The notes beneath the pieces are model-generated. The model searched no databases and was not told where the DNA came from. It saw only the letters and a program-made list of their open reading frames with translations. Source: Chaenocephalus aceratus (Eukaryota > Chordata > Actinopteri > Perciformes > Channichthyidae). From it: a stretch of DNA of 64,000 nt. Positions 11,676-27,292 of the stretch are shown in pieces. Both the position numbers and the translations under genes were made by a program. Numbering within the stretch: the stretch's first letter is position 1; each line of letters begins with the position of its first letter. The stretch spans positions 17,761,373-17,825,372 of the forward strand of contig CM043792.1 in assembly GCA_023974075.1 (NCBI GenBank), written 5' to 3'.

Positions 11676-11805
11676 CTTATAGCCCTTTTTTGTAATGTGC
11701 ATAAACGGCTGTAGGTTGGTTTGTACGTGTTTCCCCAAATCTCCACACAGTAAATCAGATATGGCAATATTAGTGGTGTTATATATCCCCAGGGGGATCC
11801 ATTAC

Positions 11806-12189
11806 GTTTCATGTTGTCTCTAACTCTAACAATACATGTTAGCTGAATGTATTCTGATTTATTAAACTGAACCTGCATGCAGTATGACATCTATTAAATA
11901 AGGTTCAGTAGAAATATAAAACAACTGAAAAAACGTTTACTTAAAGACAGTACTGAGGAAATACTTCTTGCAGATCAGCTTTGGAATCCCGGTTTTAGAC
12001 TTTCCAGGGTTTAGAGGAACTTTTCAGCCAAACTTGGATTTTAAATCTGTGTATCATATAATCCCTGAGGTTTGTATGATACACAATCCAATGCCAGTTA
12101 CTTAATTACAACTGTAGAAACACAGTGATGTTGCCTTAGGAAAAACACACATTGCTATGTGCAAACACACACACACACACACACAACAC

Positions 12190-12255
<66 letters not shown>

Positions 12256-14566
12256 GAGACCATTTCTTGCAAGCCCAGTCCAGGTCTATTAGGCAGGCAT
12301 CAGGCATTTGCTGTGGGCCCAGTCTGGCTGTGCTCCCAGGTTAGAGGACGTCTCCTCCTGGCCCTCTCTTACCATCTGCTCCGTCCAGAAGGCCTGCACC
12401 ACTGGGGAGGGGGGAGGAGGGGGGAGCTGGCCCACCAGATACAGTCCAGAGGAGCGGAGAGGGAGGGGGAAAGGATAAGGAGGGGATGGAAGGTGGTGCG
12501 TTGAGATTGGTGGAGGAGCAGAAAGAGCTGGGCATGTTCAAAGGGCCTGGCAGCGGGGTGGAGGGGGCTGCTGGTGGGACAAGAGGGCGGCCTGGTGCAG
12601 GACAGGTGGGGCGGGGCAGGGCTCAGGTGTCCTGAGGGGGGGTACAGGGTCGTCTGTTACCTGTCCACCTCTAACCAAAGCCATCTGCTGCAGAGAGAGG
12701 GAGAGGAGGCAGGGGGGGGGGGGGGGGGGCAAGGAGCAGACGCTTGGAAAAAGAACTGTGAAAAAAAAGGTGCTGATGTGAGATTTAATTTTGTGTTCCG
12801 CATTTTGGTTTTAATTAGTATTTCATATTGTGCTCAGGCATGTCCGTTATTCTAACAAGGCGGTGGAATTGAGAAAGCGAAAGGTAATTGAGAATGGGAG
12901 GAAATCATATTAATGATGGATTGAGTTGGTGACGGAGTGGAGGGAGAAAAAGAGAGAAATGACTCTTTTCTGCATGGATATGAGGGTTTAATTGGACACT
13001 GCGCTTTCGACTGGGCGGACGCAGGGGCTGTTGCTGACAAAGGGGGTTTTGGAAGAATTGGGTTTGAAACAAGAGGGAAATTTCCAGGCTGAAATGAGAG
13101 ATGGAGCGATATGGCAGAGCTAACACAGGACAAAGAAACAGGTCAGACACTTCATCTGAACATTTCTTTCTCCCCTCTGCAAATGAAATATGCCACAGAG
13201 TTGGCGAAATAAATGTATCAGAGCATTGCATATGGGCTTCTGATCTTTCATCCACTTGCATTATAATTGACACTTCAGAAAAAACGCAGCGATGATGCCC
13301 AAGGATATAGTGAATGTATATCCCCGTTGTTTCTCACAGCTATGTCCTCATTTTGTCCCTCCGAGGCAAACACAAGGAGATGCAGACTGCTGAAGGTGAA
13401 AGAGAAAAACTCAGTGGTTGAGGTGGGGCTGGAAATACAGGGTATTCTAAACTGTGGGTACACACAGAGGGTAACCCTATCAACCACTGAGTGAGATAAT
13501 ATTTAGAAGGTTTAACTGCTGTCCCTGGACACTGAATGGCTCACTGTTTCTTCACAGAAAAATACTCCAAATTGCTTGTTTGTTGCTGCAGCCTAACATT
13601 GTTTTCCTTTTTTTTATTTCAACAGTGACCATCAGAAAGAAAATTATTTAGTTTACTGTTAAAAGAAAAACGAATTAAAACAAATCAATAGAACAAAGAT
13701 ATCTCACATGCAATCAGAAATCAAACACAGCTGGACCACATGATGCACAATTAACTTACATAAAAACTAAATCAGTTTAATCTCCTCTAGAAATTCAAAG
13801 TGCCAAACAAAGACTTATTGTACTCCATTCATCATACGACACATCATCAACATTTGTCGGGAGCAAGAATCTGTCAGGACAATGCACCTCCAGCACAGAC
13901 ACCTCCAGCACAGACAGAGTGATGACAGGATGTTAAATCACCAAACATGTCCCCACAGGCACTATTTCAACCAATTTCTCTAAAAAATGATCAGACACTG
14001 GTGAAGCTCTTTGAAAAAAGCCCAGATAGTTGTCCATCGTTTAATATTATGCACACTTCTTCACAGGAATTATCTACTAATTTAAGAGACAGTGTTTTTT
14101 TACATGTAGCCAGTTCTTGCACAATTTATAGTTCCTTCTTTAAACACTTATTGCCTGGAAGTAAAGGAATTATCAGAAATATGGATGCATTTCAAGGTGG
14201 CAGCAGTATCAGTGGCTTGTTTGAATTACACAACAAAGCCTTGAAGTTCTGCTATAAATGGCTGGAAAAGTGAATGTTTGTCAAAGAAAAGATATTCAAA
14301 AGTTGCATATTTTTCGAATATCCAAAGAGGCTCAAACACTTTTCAGTTAGAGAATAGTGAAGAGTCCCAACACTTTTGTGATACAAGGCCATTTTTATCT
14401 AGGAATAAAACGTCATTTAATATTTGTTCATTAGACAGTTCTCTCATTTGAACATTTTATTTTTTGTTAGGATACATTTAATGTGACTAAAATGTAGGAG
14501 GAACAAAGGTATAGGGCTGTAAACTATTCACTAAACTACTCCGTTATTAATTGTATTCAGATTCAG
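11806..14566. other. Mostly unique sequence with low-complexity tracts
   Basis: Contains the CA repeat at 12164-12253, a G-rich tract at about 12390-12740 including a G-run near 12713-12730, and purine-rich DNA. A 108-codon frame at 13947-14273 (+) has no recognisable domain. No host exon is supported. Confidence 0.4.
12164..12253 (+). repeat. (CA)n microsatellite, interrupted
   Basis: Two CA runs separated by ACACAAAACAC. Confidence 0.95.
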
Positions 14567-15614
14567 GTACGGCCCTCGAGGTAATTTATAACACACGCAA
14601 AAAAGAAAAAAATTAAAGAAATCTAGACCGCAAAATAATTAAACAAGCGAGTGCCTGTTTTTCCTGGCAACGGTCAGGGTCCTTGAACACAACACGAGCC
14701 TAACGTGTCATCACGTGGTATATGTCTCGTCTGACAGGGGTGCAGTTCTGACGGAGAGCACCGGAACGTGGCTCCGGCATTTCAGAAACTGCAGTACCCA
14801 TAAGGAGCCGTACACATGCTGCAGTGTTTGCGTGGCTGTGTCTTTAGTTGTAAACCCAGTGGCGATCTGTTCATCTGTCACACTGATCATACAGTCAATA
14901 ACTTTGTTGTTATTAGCATCTGGTTAGCTAGCTATGCTAACGAATATAAGAAGCTTTTTCTACAACCAGTGAGGTAAAGGCACATCTTTATATGATCATT
15001 ACAGTTGTAAACAAATAAGAGAATAAATTAAACTACTATATAAAATACTATATGACAGTAAAAAAAAGTTGTTATTAATAAACAAGAATACAGTTTGAAA
15101 GGGGAGTGATTTGTAAAATATCCATAAAGAAAAAGTAAATCTGCTTCCAGTTCTGTTTCATATGGGTGTTGAGAGATGTAGGCTATCCATAGATATCTTC
15201 ATGTTGCTCTCAAAGTGCACCAGATTGATGCTTTCAACTTCAATATTTTAAAAATAATCTTCCGGAGGAGCATGCCCCCCGGACCCCCCTAGAGGAGATG
15301 AGGTCCCCCCTAGAGGAGGTTAGGTCCCCCCACTTAAATCATGTTCACATGGATAGGAAACTAAATACATTTGCACACATCTTGTGTCCATATCTTTCTG
15401 TTTGATGGTCATGCCACAACCGTGCACACGCATGCATGCGCGAGTCATGGCATGATATATGGATTAAGAGGTTGCTTTTTCTTTGCATAGCATGAAAGGA
15501 AGGCGAAATGAATGGGCTGTGATTTTTAAGCAGAGGTCAATAATTTGTACGGCCCTCGGAGGATGTTGACATTTTTTAAATGGCCCTTGAGAGGAAAAGG
15601 GTTCCCCACCCCTG
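14567..15614 (-). mobile_element. hAT copy, CAGGGGTGGGGAACC family
   Basis: The right end GGTTCCCCACCCCTG (to 15614) is the reverse complement of the CAGGGGTGG-type terminus common in hAT elements. The left end starts at GGTACGGCCCTCGAGGTAAT without a matching TIR, so it is truncated. The whole 1.05-kb sequence is repeated at about 29783-30802 with high similarity, including a 60-70 codon frame (14715-14927 and 29931-30128) that I do not recognise. No target duplication can be shown because the left end is missing. Confidence 0.75.
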
Positions 15615-20072
<4,458 letters not shown>

Positions 20073-20129
20073 GTTCTCAGCAGAGGTGGGAGTAAGTCCT
20101 ACATGTGCAAGTCATGAGCAAGTCTCAAG

Positions 20130-20230
20130 TCTTGACCTACAAGTATCAAGCAAGTCCCAAGTCACTGTGGTGAGAGTTAAGCAAGTCAAGTCATTGCTCA
20201 GGTCAAGCAAGTCAAGTCAAGTCATACAAA
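20130..20230 (+). repeat. AAGTCAAG subterminal repeats
   Basis: Clustered CAAGTC words near the left hAT end. The same words appear inverted or direct at 31245-31400 near the right end. Confidence 0.7.
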
Positions 20231-21129
20231 AGTCTGATGAATAAGCCCAGTTTCCGCATTTAAATCAGTTAAAAGACAGTGGTTATGAAAATGGATTTAA
20301 CCCACACTATGATCTTCATTACATACACAGTTAATCATTTGAAAACTAATTTAGACCGATGACAATCATATTAGATTCATATTAACCCTAGAACTGCAGA
20401 TCAATATAGCTAGGACTCAATCAAAAAGTCTGTTCAAAAAGGCAGAATTCCAGGTAAGAAAATCATATGGCAAATGCCATTACCTACACATATTTAATTT
20501 AAATTTCTGTTAACACTAGAACCGCCAACAGCGTCAGCATCATTTTCAAATCATTTAATTTCTTCCTCTTCATAATTTCCTTATAAACTAATAAGTAGGA
20601 CGATTTAAAACTCACTTAATTTGGTTAATTTAGAAATTGCTTCAGTTTATCATCATAACAGATCAAAAAGTTCAGATTCATTTTACAATAAATCAAGGAA
20701 TGATGCACTTCTACAAACAAAAACAACATAATTAAAACATTTAAACAAACTACTAAAAAGTAGATGAACTACATTATTCAAAAGTTTACAGTGACTTCTG
20801 ATAATAACACAGGGGAAATAAACACTGCGGTCAACTCAGCCGTCTCTCAAATTTGCTTGGTCAAATGAGCAGTTCTTCATTTTTGAGTGCGCGATTTATA
20901 GCGTCTTTACGGTAATCGCTGAGAAGCGGCACTAACGCAAGAGTAAAAGAATGCATGTTTTTTCTGATTCATGCAATACAAATTATTTTTACCATGAGTT
21001 CTTAAAAAAACTAACACTGTTTGACTCAGTACAATAAAATGAAGTACTTTTACTGTCTTTTTTCTGGGTAATACTCAGATACTCAGTAATATTTGATGAG
21101 ATAAAATGATTTTTAGCGATACATCCTTA

Positions 21130-22035
21130 ATAAAAGTGATACTGTTGGACTCAGTACTGGTTAGACTACTACCACAAGTACAATCAAGTACTTTTACTGT
21201 GTACTTTTGAGTAATCCCCTGTCAAACTCCCCTCCAGAGTACAATAATGCATGTTTTCTGCCCTCTTTGATGAGAGATACAATTATTTTGTGCAATAAGT
21301 TCTTAATGTAATTGGTACTGTTGGATTCAGTACTACTTGGACTACTACCAAAAGTACAATCAAGTACTTTTACTGTGTACTTTTTGAGTAATCCTTTGTC
21401 AAACTCCACCCCTGAGTACAATAATACATGTTTTCTGCCATCTTTGATGAGAGATAAAAATGATTTTGTGCAATAAATTCTTAATGTAATTGGTACTGTT
21501 GGATTCAGTACTACTTGGACTACTACCAAAAGTACAATCAAGTACTTTTACTGTGTACTTTTTGAGTAATCCTTTGTCAAACTCCACCCCTGAGTACAAT
21601 AATGCATGTTTTCTGCCATCTTTGATGAGAGATAAAATAATTGTGTGCAATAAGTTCTTAATGTAATTGGTACTGTTGGATTCAGTACTACTTGGACTAC
21701 TACCAAAAGTACAATCAAGTACTTTTACTTTGTATCTTTTGAGTAATCCTTTGTCAAACTCCACCCCTGAGTACAATAATGCATGTTTTCTGCCATCTTT
21801 GATGAGAGATAAAATAATTTTGTGCAATAAGTTCTTAATGAAATTGGTACTGTTGGATTCAGTACTACTTGGACTACTACCAAAAGTACAATCAAGTACT
21901 TTTACTGTGTACTTTTTGAGTAATCCTTTGTCAAACTCCCCTCCAGAGTACAATAATGCATGTTTTCTGCCATATTTGATGAGAGATAAAATGATTTTTA
22001 GCGATACATCCTTAATAAAAGTGATACTGTTTACA
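21130..22035 (+). repeat. 177-bp tandem array, left copy
   Basis: About five units, each beginning near TACTGTTGGATTCAGTACTA and containing GTACTTTTACTGTGTACTTT and GTTTTCTGCCATCTTTGATG. The period is about 177 bp. Since 177 is divisible by three, frames through it stay open (for example 21399-22049, minus strand) and give a 59-residue repeated peptide. I regard these as artefacts of the period and not genes. Confidence 0.9.
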
Positions 22036-22217
22036 AAAATACAATACAAAATACAGATTTCAGTATTTTGAGGCTCTAAGCCCCATTTATTTTCCTCACA
22101 GACGGGAAAAAAAGTCTGACATTATACGATTTAAAATAAAAACATAAAACACTGGCATGTAATTTACGTTAGAATAAATAGAATGGTTTTGAATAATAGA
22201 TGAGAGTAAAATCTACG

Positions 22218-22403
22218 TCACTTTACAGCTCCGCCCACTTTTGGGGAAACCAACGCTGTCAGTTGAACGGCGATCACGCCTGAAGCCACAGACAGAGCTC
22301 TTCTGTTACTGTCCTTTCTTCTTAGAGGAAGTACAGAATCACGTAACTCTGGATTTGTTTTAATGTTTGAGGTGCAATAAAAAACACAGCAGCTTTTCGG
22401 CAT
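22218..22403 (-). pseudogene. THAP-domain N-terminal remnant
   Basis: The predicted start MPKSCCVFYCTSNIKTNPEL has the Met-Pro-x-x-Cys and second Cys spacing of THAP zinc fingers, which open P-element-type and Kolobok transposases and THAP genes. The later part keeps a SPK motif but loses the conserved Trp-x-P and Cys-x2-His context. Only 61 codons remain open. The DIRS element begins about 8 bp upstream of the start codon, separating it from its own promoter. Likely the relic of a transposase exon. Confidence 0.6.
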
Positions 22404-22653
22404 GTTAAAACTATAGGTTACTTACGTAACCCCAGTTCTCAGAGTAACATGAAGTGAGATGTCTCACTATGGGATGCGCCTCATCGCGGAGCAAACAGAA
22501 GCATCAATCTCATTACGCCAATCCTGATTGGCCGGTGATTCTTGACGTCAACGTCAGGGGAAATCACCCCCTATAAGTAGCCTGCGCCACGACGCATGCG
22601 TCATTCAAAATAAGCACCTCTTCTCGCTTCACCATAGCAAGGAGGGCCGTCTG

Positions 22654-22750
22654 GTGAGACATCTCACTTCATGTTACTCTGAGAACTGGGGTTACGTAAG
22701 TAACCTATAGTTCTCATTCATAACACTCCGTTCGATGTTTCACTATGGGA
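22654..22750 (-). other. DIRS internal complementary region
   Basis: Plus-strand order: a copy of the right outer end (GTGAGACATCTCACTTCATG to CTATAG) directly followed by a copy of the left outer end (TTCTCATTCATAACACTCCG onward). This lies between the recombinase stop and the right inverted repeat, as in other DIRS1 elements. Confidence 0.85.
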
Positions 22751-22809
22751 TATTGTAGCTCCCGTATTGCCAGACGAGCTTATCTCGAAGATCACCGATC
22801 AACCAGAAT

Positions 22810-23961
22810 TTAACAGGTGGAGTCCCGACTCAACAAGGTGCCCAGCACTGCTCGGGCCACGCTTGGAGCGGAGACGTCCAGTCTGTAAAAGCGGACAAAA
22901 GTGAGTGGCGAAGACCAGCTTGCCGCCGCACAGATATCCTGGATGGAAACACCCTTGAACAAAGCCCAGGATGTAGCCAGGCCCCGAGTCGAGTGAGCCC
23001 GCAGACCCAAAGGTGCTTGCAGATTCTGACTCGTATAGGCCAAAGCAATCGCCTCCACGATCCAGTGGGATAGTCGTTGCTTAGTAACAGGCTTACCCTT
23101 GTGAGGTTTAGCCCAGGACACGAAGAGTTGGTCATTAAGACGAAGCTCTTTTGATCTGTCCATATATGTGTGCAAAGCCCGGACTGGACACAATAGATCC
23201 TGCTGCTGCTCCCCGGAGGAAACCAGCTGCGGAGGAAATGCCTCAATGTCAATCGGGGTACACGAACCAACCACCTTTGGTGTAAAGGCAGGGTTGGGTT
23301 TCAACAACACTCTCGTTTGCCCTGGGGCGAACTGAGTGCATGAGGGATGTACAGACAGTGCATGGATATCACTGACCCGTTTAGCGGATGCCAGGGCCAG
23401 TAACAGCACTGTCTTGAGTGACAGATGTTTCATGTCAGCTCCTTCCAGGGGTTCAAATGGGGTCATTTTGAGCCCATTTAAAACCACTGCCAGGTCCCAT
23501 AAGGGCACCAGCGACCTGGAGACAGGGAGGAGCCTGCGCGCTCCCTTCATAAAACGGCAAACCAAAGGATGTTGGCTAGCCGTCTTACCCTCAAAGCCCA
23601 CATGGCATGCAGCAATAGCAGCCAGGTACACCTTGATCGTGGAAAAAGCTCTGTGTTTATCGATCAAGTCCTGTAGGAATGATAAAATCACCCCGACAGG
23701 ACATTGAAAAGAGATGTGCCTTTCTTGAAGGCACCACTCCTCAAACACCCTCCACTTACAGTCGTAAAGAGACCTGGTGGAGGAAGCTCTCGCACTCTGA
23801 ATAGTGTTTATCACCTTCTGAGGGAGTCCCACTGTATTCAGATTGTACCACTCACGGGTCAGGCCCATAGTGCCCCGTGCTCTGGGCGTGGGTGAAGGAT
23901 CGCCCTCCCCGCCTGAGACGATCTGTCCCTGCGTGGTGGGGGCCGCCACGGCTGCCCGCAC
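22810..23961 (-). CDS. DIRS tyrosine recombinase
   Basis: A 383-codon intact frame encoding the integrase of this retrotransposon, which inserts circular DNA copies in the nucleus without target duplication. The N-terminal half (about residues 50-140) looks like a SAM-like core-binding domain (STRSLYDCKWRVFEEWCLQ). The catalytic half has the first Arg in ALASAKRVSDIHAL, the HxxR box as HSTRG (about residue 328), and the nucleophile Tyr probably in FVRFYRLDV about 30 residues later. Length agrees with DIRS recombinases. The start at 23961 lies within the former RNase H-coding region; a shorter protein from a downstream Met (MGLTREW, about residue 32) is possible. Confidence 0.88.
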   Translation of the reverse strand: MRAAVAAPTTQGQIVSGGEGDPSPTPRARGTMGLTREWYNLNTVGLPQKVINTIQSARASSTRSLYDCKWRVFEEWCLQERHISFQCPVGVILSFLQDLIDKHRAFSTIKVYLAAIAACHVGFEGKTASQHPLVCRFMKGARRLLPVSRSLVPLWDLAVVLNGLKMTPFEPLEGADMKHLSLKTVLLLALASAKRVSDIHALSVHPSCTQFAPGQTRVLLKPNPAFTPKVVGSCTPIDIEAFPPQLVSSGEQQQDLLCPVRALHTYMDRSKELRLNDQLFVSWAKPHKGKPVTKQRLSHWIVEAIALAYTSQNLQAPLGLRAHSTRGLATSWALFKGVSIQDICAAASWSSPLTFVRFYRLDVSAPSVARAVLGTLLSRDSTC

Positions 23962-23974
23962 AACAGCTGATATA

Positions 23975-25606
23975 TCACCCGCCAGCCCGTATGTTGCGGG
24001 CTAGGGTGGAAACATCAAAGTACGTGTGTGTCGTTGCTCTTTCACTCTGGCCGGAGTTAAGGGGAACAGAACCAGGGGTGGGAACGTGTACAGAGGACCC
24101 GGAGGTCAATCGTGTACGAGAACGTCCCCGCCTAACGGTGCGTTTAAATCGTGCATTAAAGAGAACAGCTGTCATTGAGCATTTTCTCCCCTTGCGAACA
24201 GATTTAACGCGGCTCCGCCGTAACGCACCCACAGCGGACTCTCGATCCTTGGATGAGGAGTCCAGTCTGCATAGAGTGGTGCACCTTTTGACAGTAATTC
24301 TGTCCCTAGGTGCATAACACCCGGTACTCGTGTCGTTCTCAGAGAGAGGAGACGTCTGCCGCTCTAAGGGATCAGTTTGTGTGCCAGTGGTGACTGGAGA
24401 CAACGTTACCTTCCCTAGCGGTTCATCCACGATATCGTGTTGTCTATCCTCACGGGGACATGAAGTCCTCTGAGAGAAGGCAGGAAGCATTTTTGGGTGG
24501 GGAACACCGCTAAAAGCTCCGGGTAATTTACGCGTGCCCGCTGGAAGTCTCTGTTCTAGAGACCTCTCACCGGGCGACCTTCGTAAGTCCCCTGTCAGCC
24601 CGTCTGACCTGCGTCCGTGGTGACCACCTTCCGTGAAAGGACTGCACCCGTAGGCGCGTCCCGCACTGGAAAAGTCGGGTGTAGTGCCACTACGCATTTC
24701 ATAATCACCAAAACTCTCCGTAAGCCGTGGCGTTCGGGGTTTAGTTTTATTATGAGGCCCATGTTGAGCGGGTGCTTTACGAGGACATTCTCCTCCGTAA
24801 TCTGACTCCGCTCGGTGGGCTTTATAGATAAAACCCTTCTTTCTGGGAGAGAGAGAACCTTTCTCTCCAGAATGTGGGTTGACTCTCTCTGGGTTTGTGA
24901 AAACAGATAAATTATAACTGTTTTGAGAAGCCCAGGCAGACATCGTGAGTATCTCCTGCTGTATGCTCTTTAGAGCCAGCTGAGATGTCATTCTTATGGC
25001 TCCGACCGGCACTGCGCATGTGCGTGGCGGAGGTGCCTTTTTAGCTCCAGCCGGCACTGCGCATGTGTGTGCCGGTGGTGCCCTCACGGCTCCAGTCGGC
25101 ACTGCGCCTGCGCGTGCCGGTGGTGCCCTTAAAGCCCTGGCCGGCACTGCGCATGTGTGTGGCGGTGGCTTCACGGACCCGTCAATAATCCGTCCTTTGA
25201 GAGATGCCGTAGCTGTTCTTGAAAAGGGAAGGATTGACGGGCCGTTCTTTACAGCTCTAGCCGGCACTGCGTACGCACGTGGCGGTAGTGCCCTTAAAGC
25301 CCCAACCGGCACTGCGCATGCGCGTGGCGGTGGTGCCTTCACAGACCCGTTTATTATTCGCCTTTTGAGAGAGGCCGTAGCTGCTCTCAAAAGGGGATTT
25401 ATGGTTAACGGACTGTTTATTGTCTTTCTTTTCATTTTTTTAGGCTGCGCCCTTGGCCGGAGCCTGGATGCGTCAGCGGAAAATGGTTTATTCAGACAAT
25501 AACGATGTGACATGTGTCTTGTGCGGACTTGAGGATGGTGTTGAGACATCTCTCGAGGCGGCGGGGACACATTTAGAGCCGGGGAAGGAACTTCCAGCTC
25601 TGTCAC
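23975..25606 (-). pseudogene. Degraded RT/RNase H region with alternative 543-codon ORF
   Basis: This lies where DIRS elements encode RT/RNase H. In one minus-strand frame, RNase H-like sequence is visible at about 24620-24000: VVTTDAGQTG, where a stop follows the G at the usual Trp, and later LRGLHVPVRIDN, with several more stops. Traces of the RT N-terminus (CPRRLERCLNTIL) lie near 25540. The RT palm and its YxDD box are not found; that stretch is replaced by a 45-bp tandem repeat. A different frame is open for 543 codons, giving a basic, Pro/Ala/Arg-rich protein with 15-residue repeats (CAVPVGAL-type). It matches nothing I know and is probably a shadow frame, but its length makes coding capacity worth testing. 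Confidence 0.7.
24999..25350 (-). repeat. 45-bp tandem repeat inside DIRS
   Basis: Units start at 24999, 25044, 25089 and 25134 (GCTCC(A/G)GCCGGCACTGCGC-like), then after a spacer again at 25254 and 25299. The period is exactly 45 bp, so the overlapping frame carries a 15-residue repeat. The spacer at about 25175-25250 is itself partly repeated at 25340-25415 (ACCCGT...ATTCGCCTTTTGAGAGA-like). The repeat occupies the place of the RT domain. Confidence 0.85.
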
Positions 25607-25627
25607 GGAGAGGAGAAGGAGAGGCTG

Positions 25628-27292
25628 TCAGGCCGCTCGCTTCTTCTTCCTCGCCTGCTGGCCGAAATTCTGGTTCGGCTGTGCCTGGGCTACAGCCGGA
25701 GCCGGAGATTTTCTAGACCAACTCGCCCTCGTCTCCTGCCTGGGCTGGGGACTCGGGGCGGGCTGCGCCCTCTGCTGTCCCGGTACTTTGAACCCAGCAG
25801 AGCGCGGTGCAGCGTGGGCGAAGGGCCGCCGTTGCAAAAGCCGCGGCTGGACCCTTCGAGGGAGACAAAGGTGGAGAGCCTCGTCTTCTTTCTTTTTCGA
25901 CTCGCACTTCCTTTGCATGGAAGCGAGAGCGGAGCCGAAAATCCCCTCGGGAACGATGGGCATGTCAAGCACATCTTCCTTTTCCCGGTCTGGGAGGTTG
26001 GTGAGGTTGAGCCATCTAGCTCTTTCCTGCACCACCATGATCCCCATTACCTTGCCCGTGGCCTGGACGGCGCAGCGTTGGACACGGAGACAAATGTCTG
26101 TGACCGCGGCTATCTCGTCCAGAGTGGCCGGTCCAGGATTGCTCGACATATCCTCACAGAGCTCCGCTTGGTATGCGGTTAGCATCGAGGAAACGTTCAG
26201 AGCCCTGGCGGACAACGCTGCGGCTCTGTAGGCCCGTTCCGTCATGGTAGACTGGAATCGGTCCGTTTTTGCTGGCAGCGTGGGGTTCCTGCTTGGCGGC
26301 TGGCCCATCCTCGGTAGGAGGTGGGCTGCCACCAGCGGTTCCATAGGTGGTATGTGGAGCAGGCCGAGCCTCTCCATATCGTCACAGTCAAGGGAGGAGG
26401 CACCCTGGATTGGGGCCTTGTTGCTAAAGGGCCGGTCTCTCCACGAGACCGACACCTCATCCAACATCTCCGGGAAGACCGGGAGGAGTTGCCTCTTTGC
26501 CCTCGTTGTTTGGGAAAAAAGTTTTCCCTCATAACGGGACCTGGAGGTCTCCTTGGCCACTTCGGGCCATGGGATGTCTAGTTTGGCCGCAGCGCGCTGA
26601 CACACGGCTTGTAGGTCCATACTGAGACAGGGCGAAGCTGGTGTGCTGTCGCCCGGGGGAGCAGCCATCGCTCCCGGCTTTGCAGCCTGAGCCGATGACA
26701 TGAAGATGTCGTCTTCCTGCTCATCCGAGTCAGACAGGAGGAACTCAGAGGTGTACTCTTCGTCCTCCATGCAGTCTAACTCCAGGACATCTTCCGCGGG
26801 TGAAACCGTGGTGAGGTCCAGTCGGGAGCCCCAGTTTGGTATAGCGTGGGGCCCCGTTCCCGCGTTCTTTGCCGCCACCGGATCTCGGCCTGATATGGCG
26901 CGAGATTCCGGTTCTGCGGGTGCCGCTGTCGGTGAGCCCCAGACCGCAGTGAGGGACTCCATCTCTGCGGCAGATGTCCCCGTGCCTTGATTGCCGGTCG
27001 GCGGATCAGTGGACATGAGGGGGTCCCGTCCCGACAGGTTAACTTGTTGCGCTAACCTTCGGTGGAGGCTCTTCACGGTGAGGCGGGCACAATGTCCGCA
27101 CGAGCCGGGGTTGTCAATGGCCTCCTGGGCGTGTTCCAGCCCGAGGCAGGACGAACAGATCTGGTGTGAGTCTGTGCCTGACACTTTCAACCCGCAACCG
27201 CAGCGCCGAGCCTCCGAGATCCTGACTCCTCTGGTGTGAGGGGGAGAGGCATCCATCTCGTTCGCCGTGAGGCGTGGAGAGGGTCCGCTCAT
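25628..27292 (-). CDS. DIRS gag-like protein
   Basis: A 554-codon intact frame, first ORF of the element. The N-terminus (residues about 31-75) has a Cys/His-rich module, CGCGLK, then CSSCLGLEH, then CGHC, like the zinc-binding start of fish DIRS gag-like proteins. An acidic stretch follows near residues 185-205 (EDEEYTSEFLLSDSDEQEDD). The C-terminus is basic and Gln/Pro-rich, ending QQARKKKRAA, suited to nucleic-acid binding. The presumed role is packaging of the element RNA. Starts at 27292 or the second Met (MDASPPHTRG); the deleted copy at 882 starts at the second. The ORF stops about 20 bp before the next open frame. Confidence 0.85.
   Translation of the reverse strand: MSGPSPRLTANEMDASPPHTRGVRISEARRCGCGLKVSGTDSHQICSSCLGLEHAQEAIDNPGSCGHCARLTVKSLHRRLAQQVNLSGRDPLMSTDPPTGNQGTGTSAAEMESLTAVWGSPTAAPAEPESRAISGRDPVAAKNAGTGPHAIPNWGSRLDLTTVSPAEDVLELDCMEDEEYTSEFLLSDSDEQEDDIFMSSAQAAKPGAMAAPPGDSTPASPCLSMDLQAVCQRAAAKLDIPWPEVAKETSRSRYEGKLFSQTTRAKRQLLPVFPEMLDEVSVSWRDRPFSNKAPIQGASSLDCDDMERLGLLHIPPMEPLVAAHLLPRMGQPPSRNPTLPAKTDRFQSTMTERAYRAAALSARALNVSSMLTAYQAELCEDMSSNPGPATLDEIAAVTDICLRVQRCAVQATGKVMGIMVVQERARWLNLTNLPDREKEDVLDMPIVPEGIFGSALASMQRKCESKKKEDEALHLCLPRRVQPRLLQRRPFAHAAPRSAGFKVPGQQRAQPAPSPQPRQETRASWSRKSPAPAVAQAQPNQNFGQQARKKKRAA

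Larger units (their letters stand above)
10605..11805 (-). mobile_element. LINE 3' fragment, split by a hAT
   Basis: Read on the minus strand, 11684-11805 encodes a segment around PYLIYCVEIWGNTY followed by LCTLQKRAI. This continues on the other side of the inserted hAT as INNVGYLAHTNVLFLKSHIL and then FIDLVTFKTAQIMYRARHNL down to about 11011. This is typical of the region just C-terminal to the reverse transcriptase of jockey/CR1-group LINEs. Below 11000 the frame decays and passes into a 3' untranslated part with an (ATT)n tail near 10630. The copy is 5'-truncated and interrupted. Clade is uncertain. Confidence 0.7.

Noticed and set aside
13947..14273. 108-codon ORF as a host gene
   Set aside because: No recognisable domain, AT-rich codons and no supporting context.
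21399..22049. 216-codon minus-strand ORF
   Set aside because: Same tandem array in the other orientation; it ends in a frameshifted unit and has no domain.
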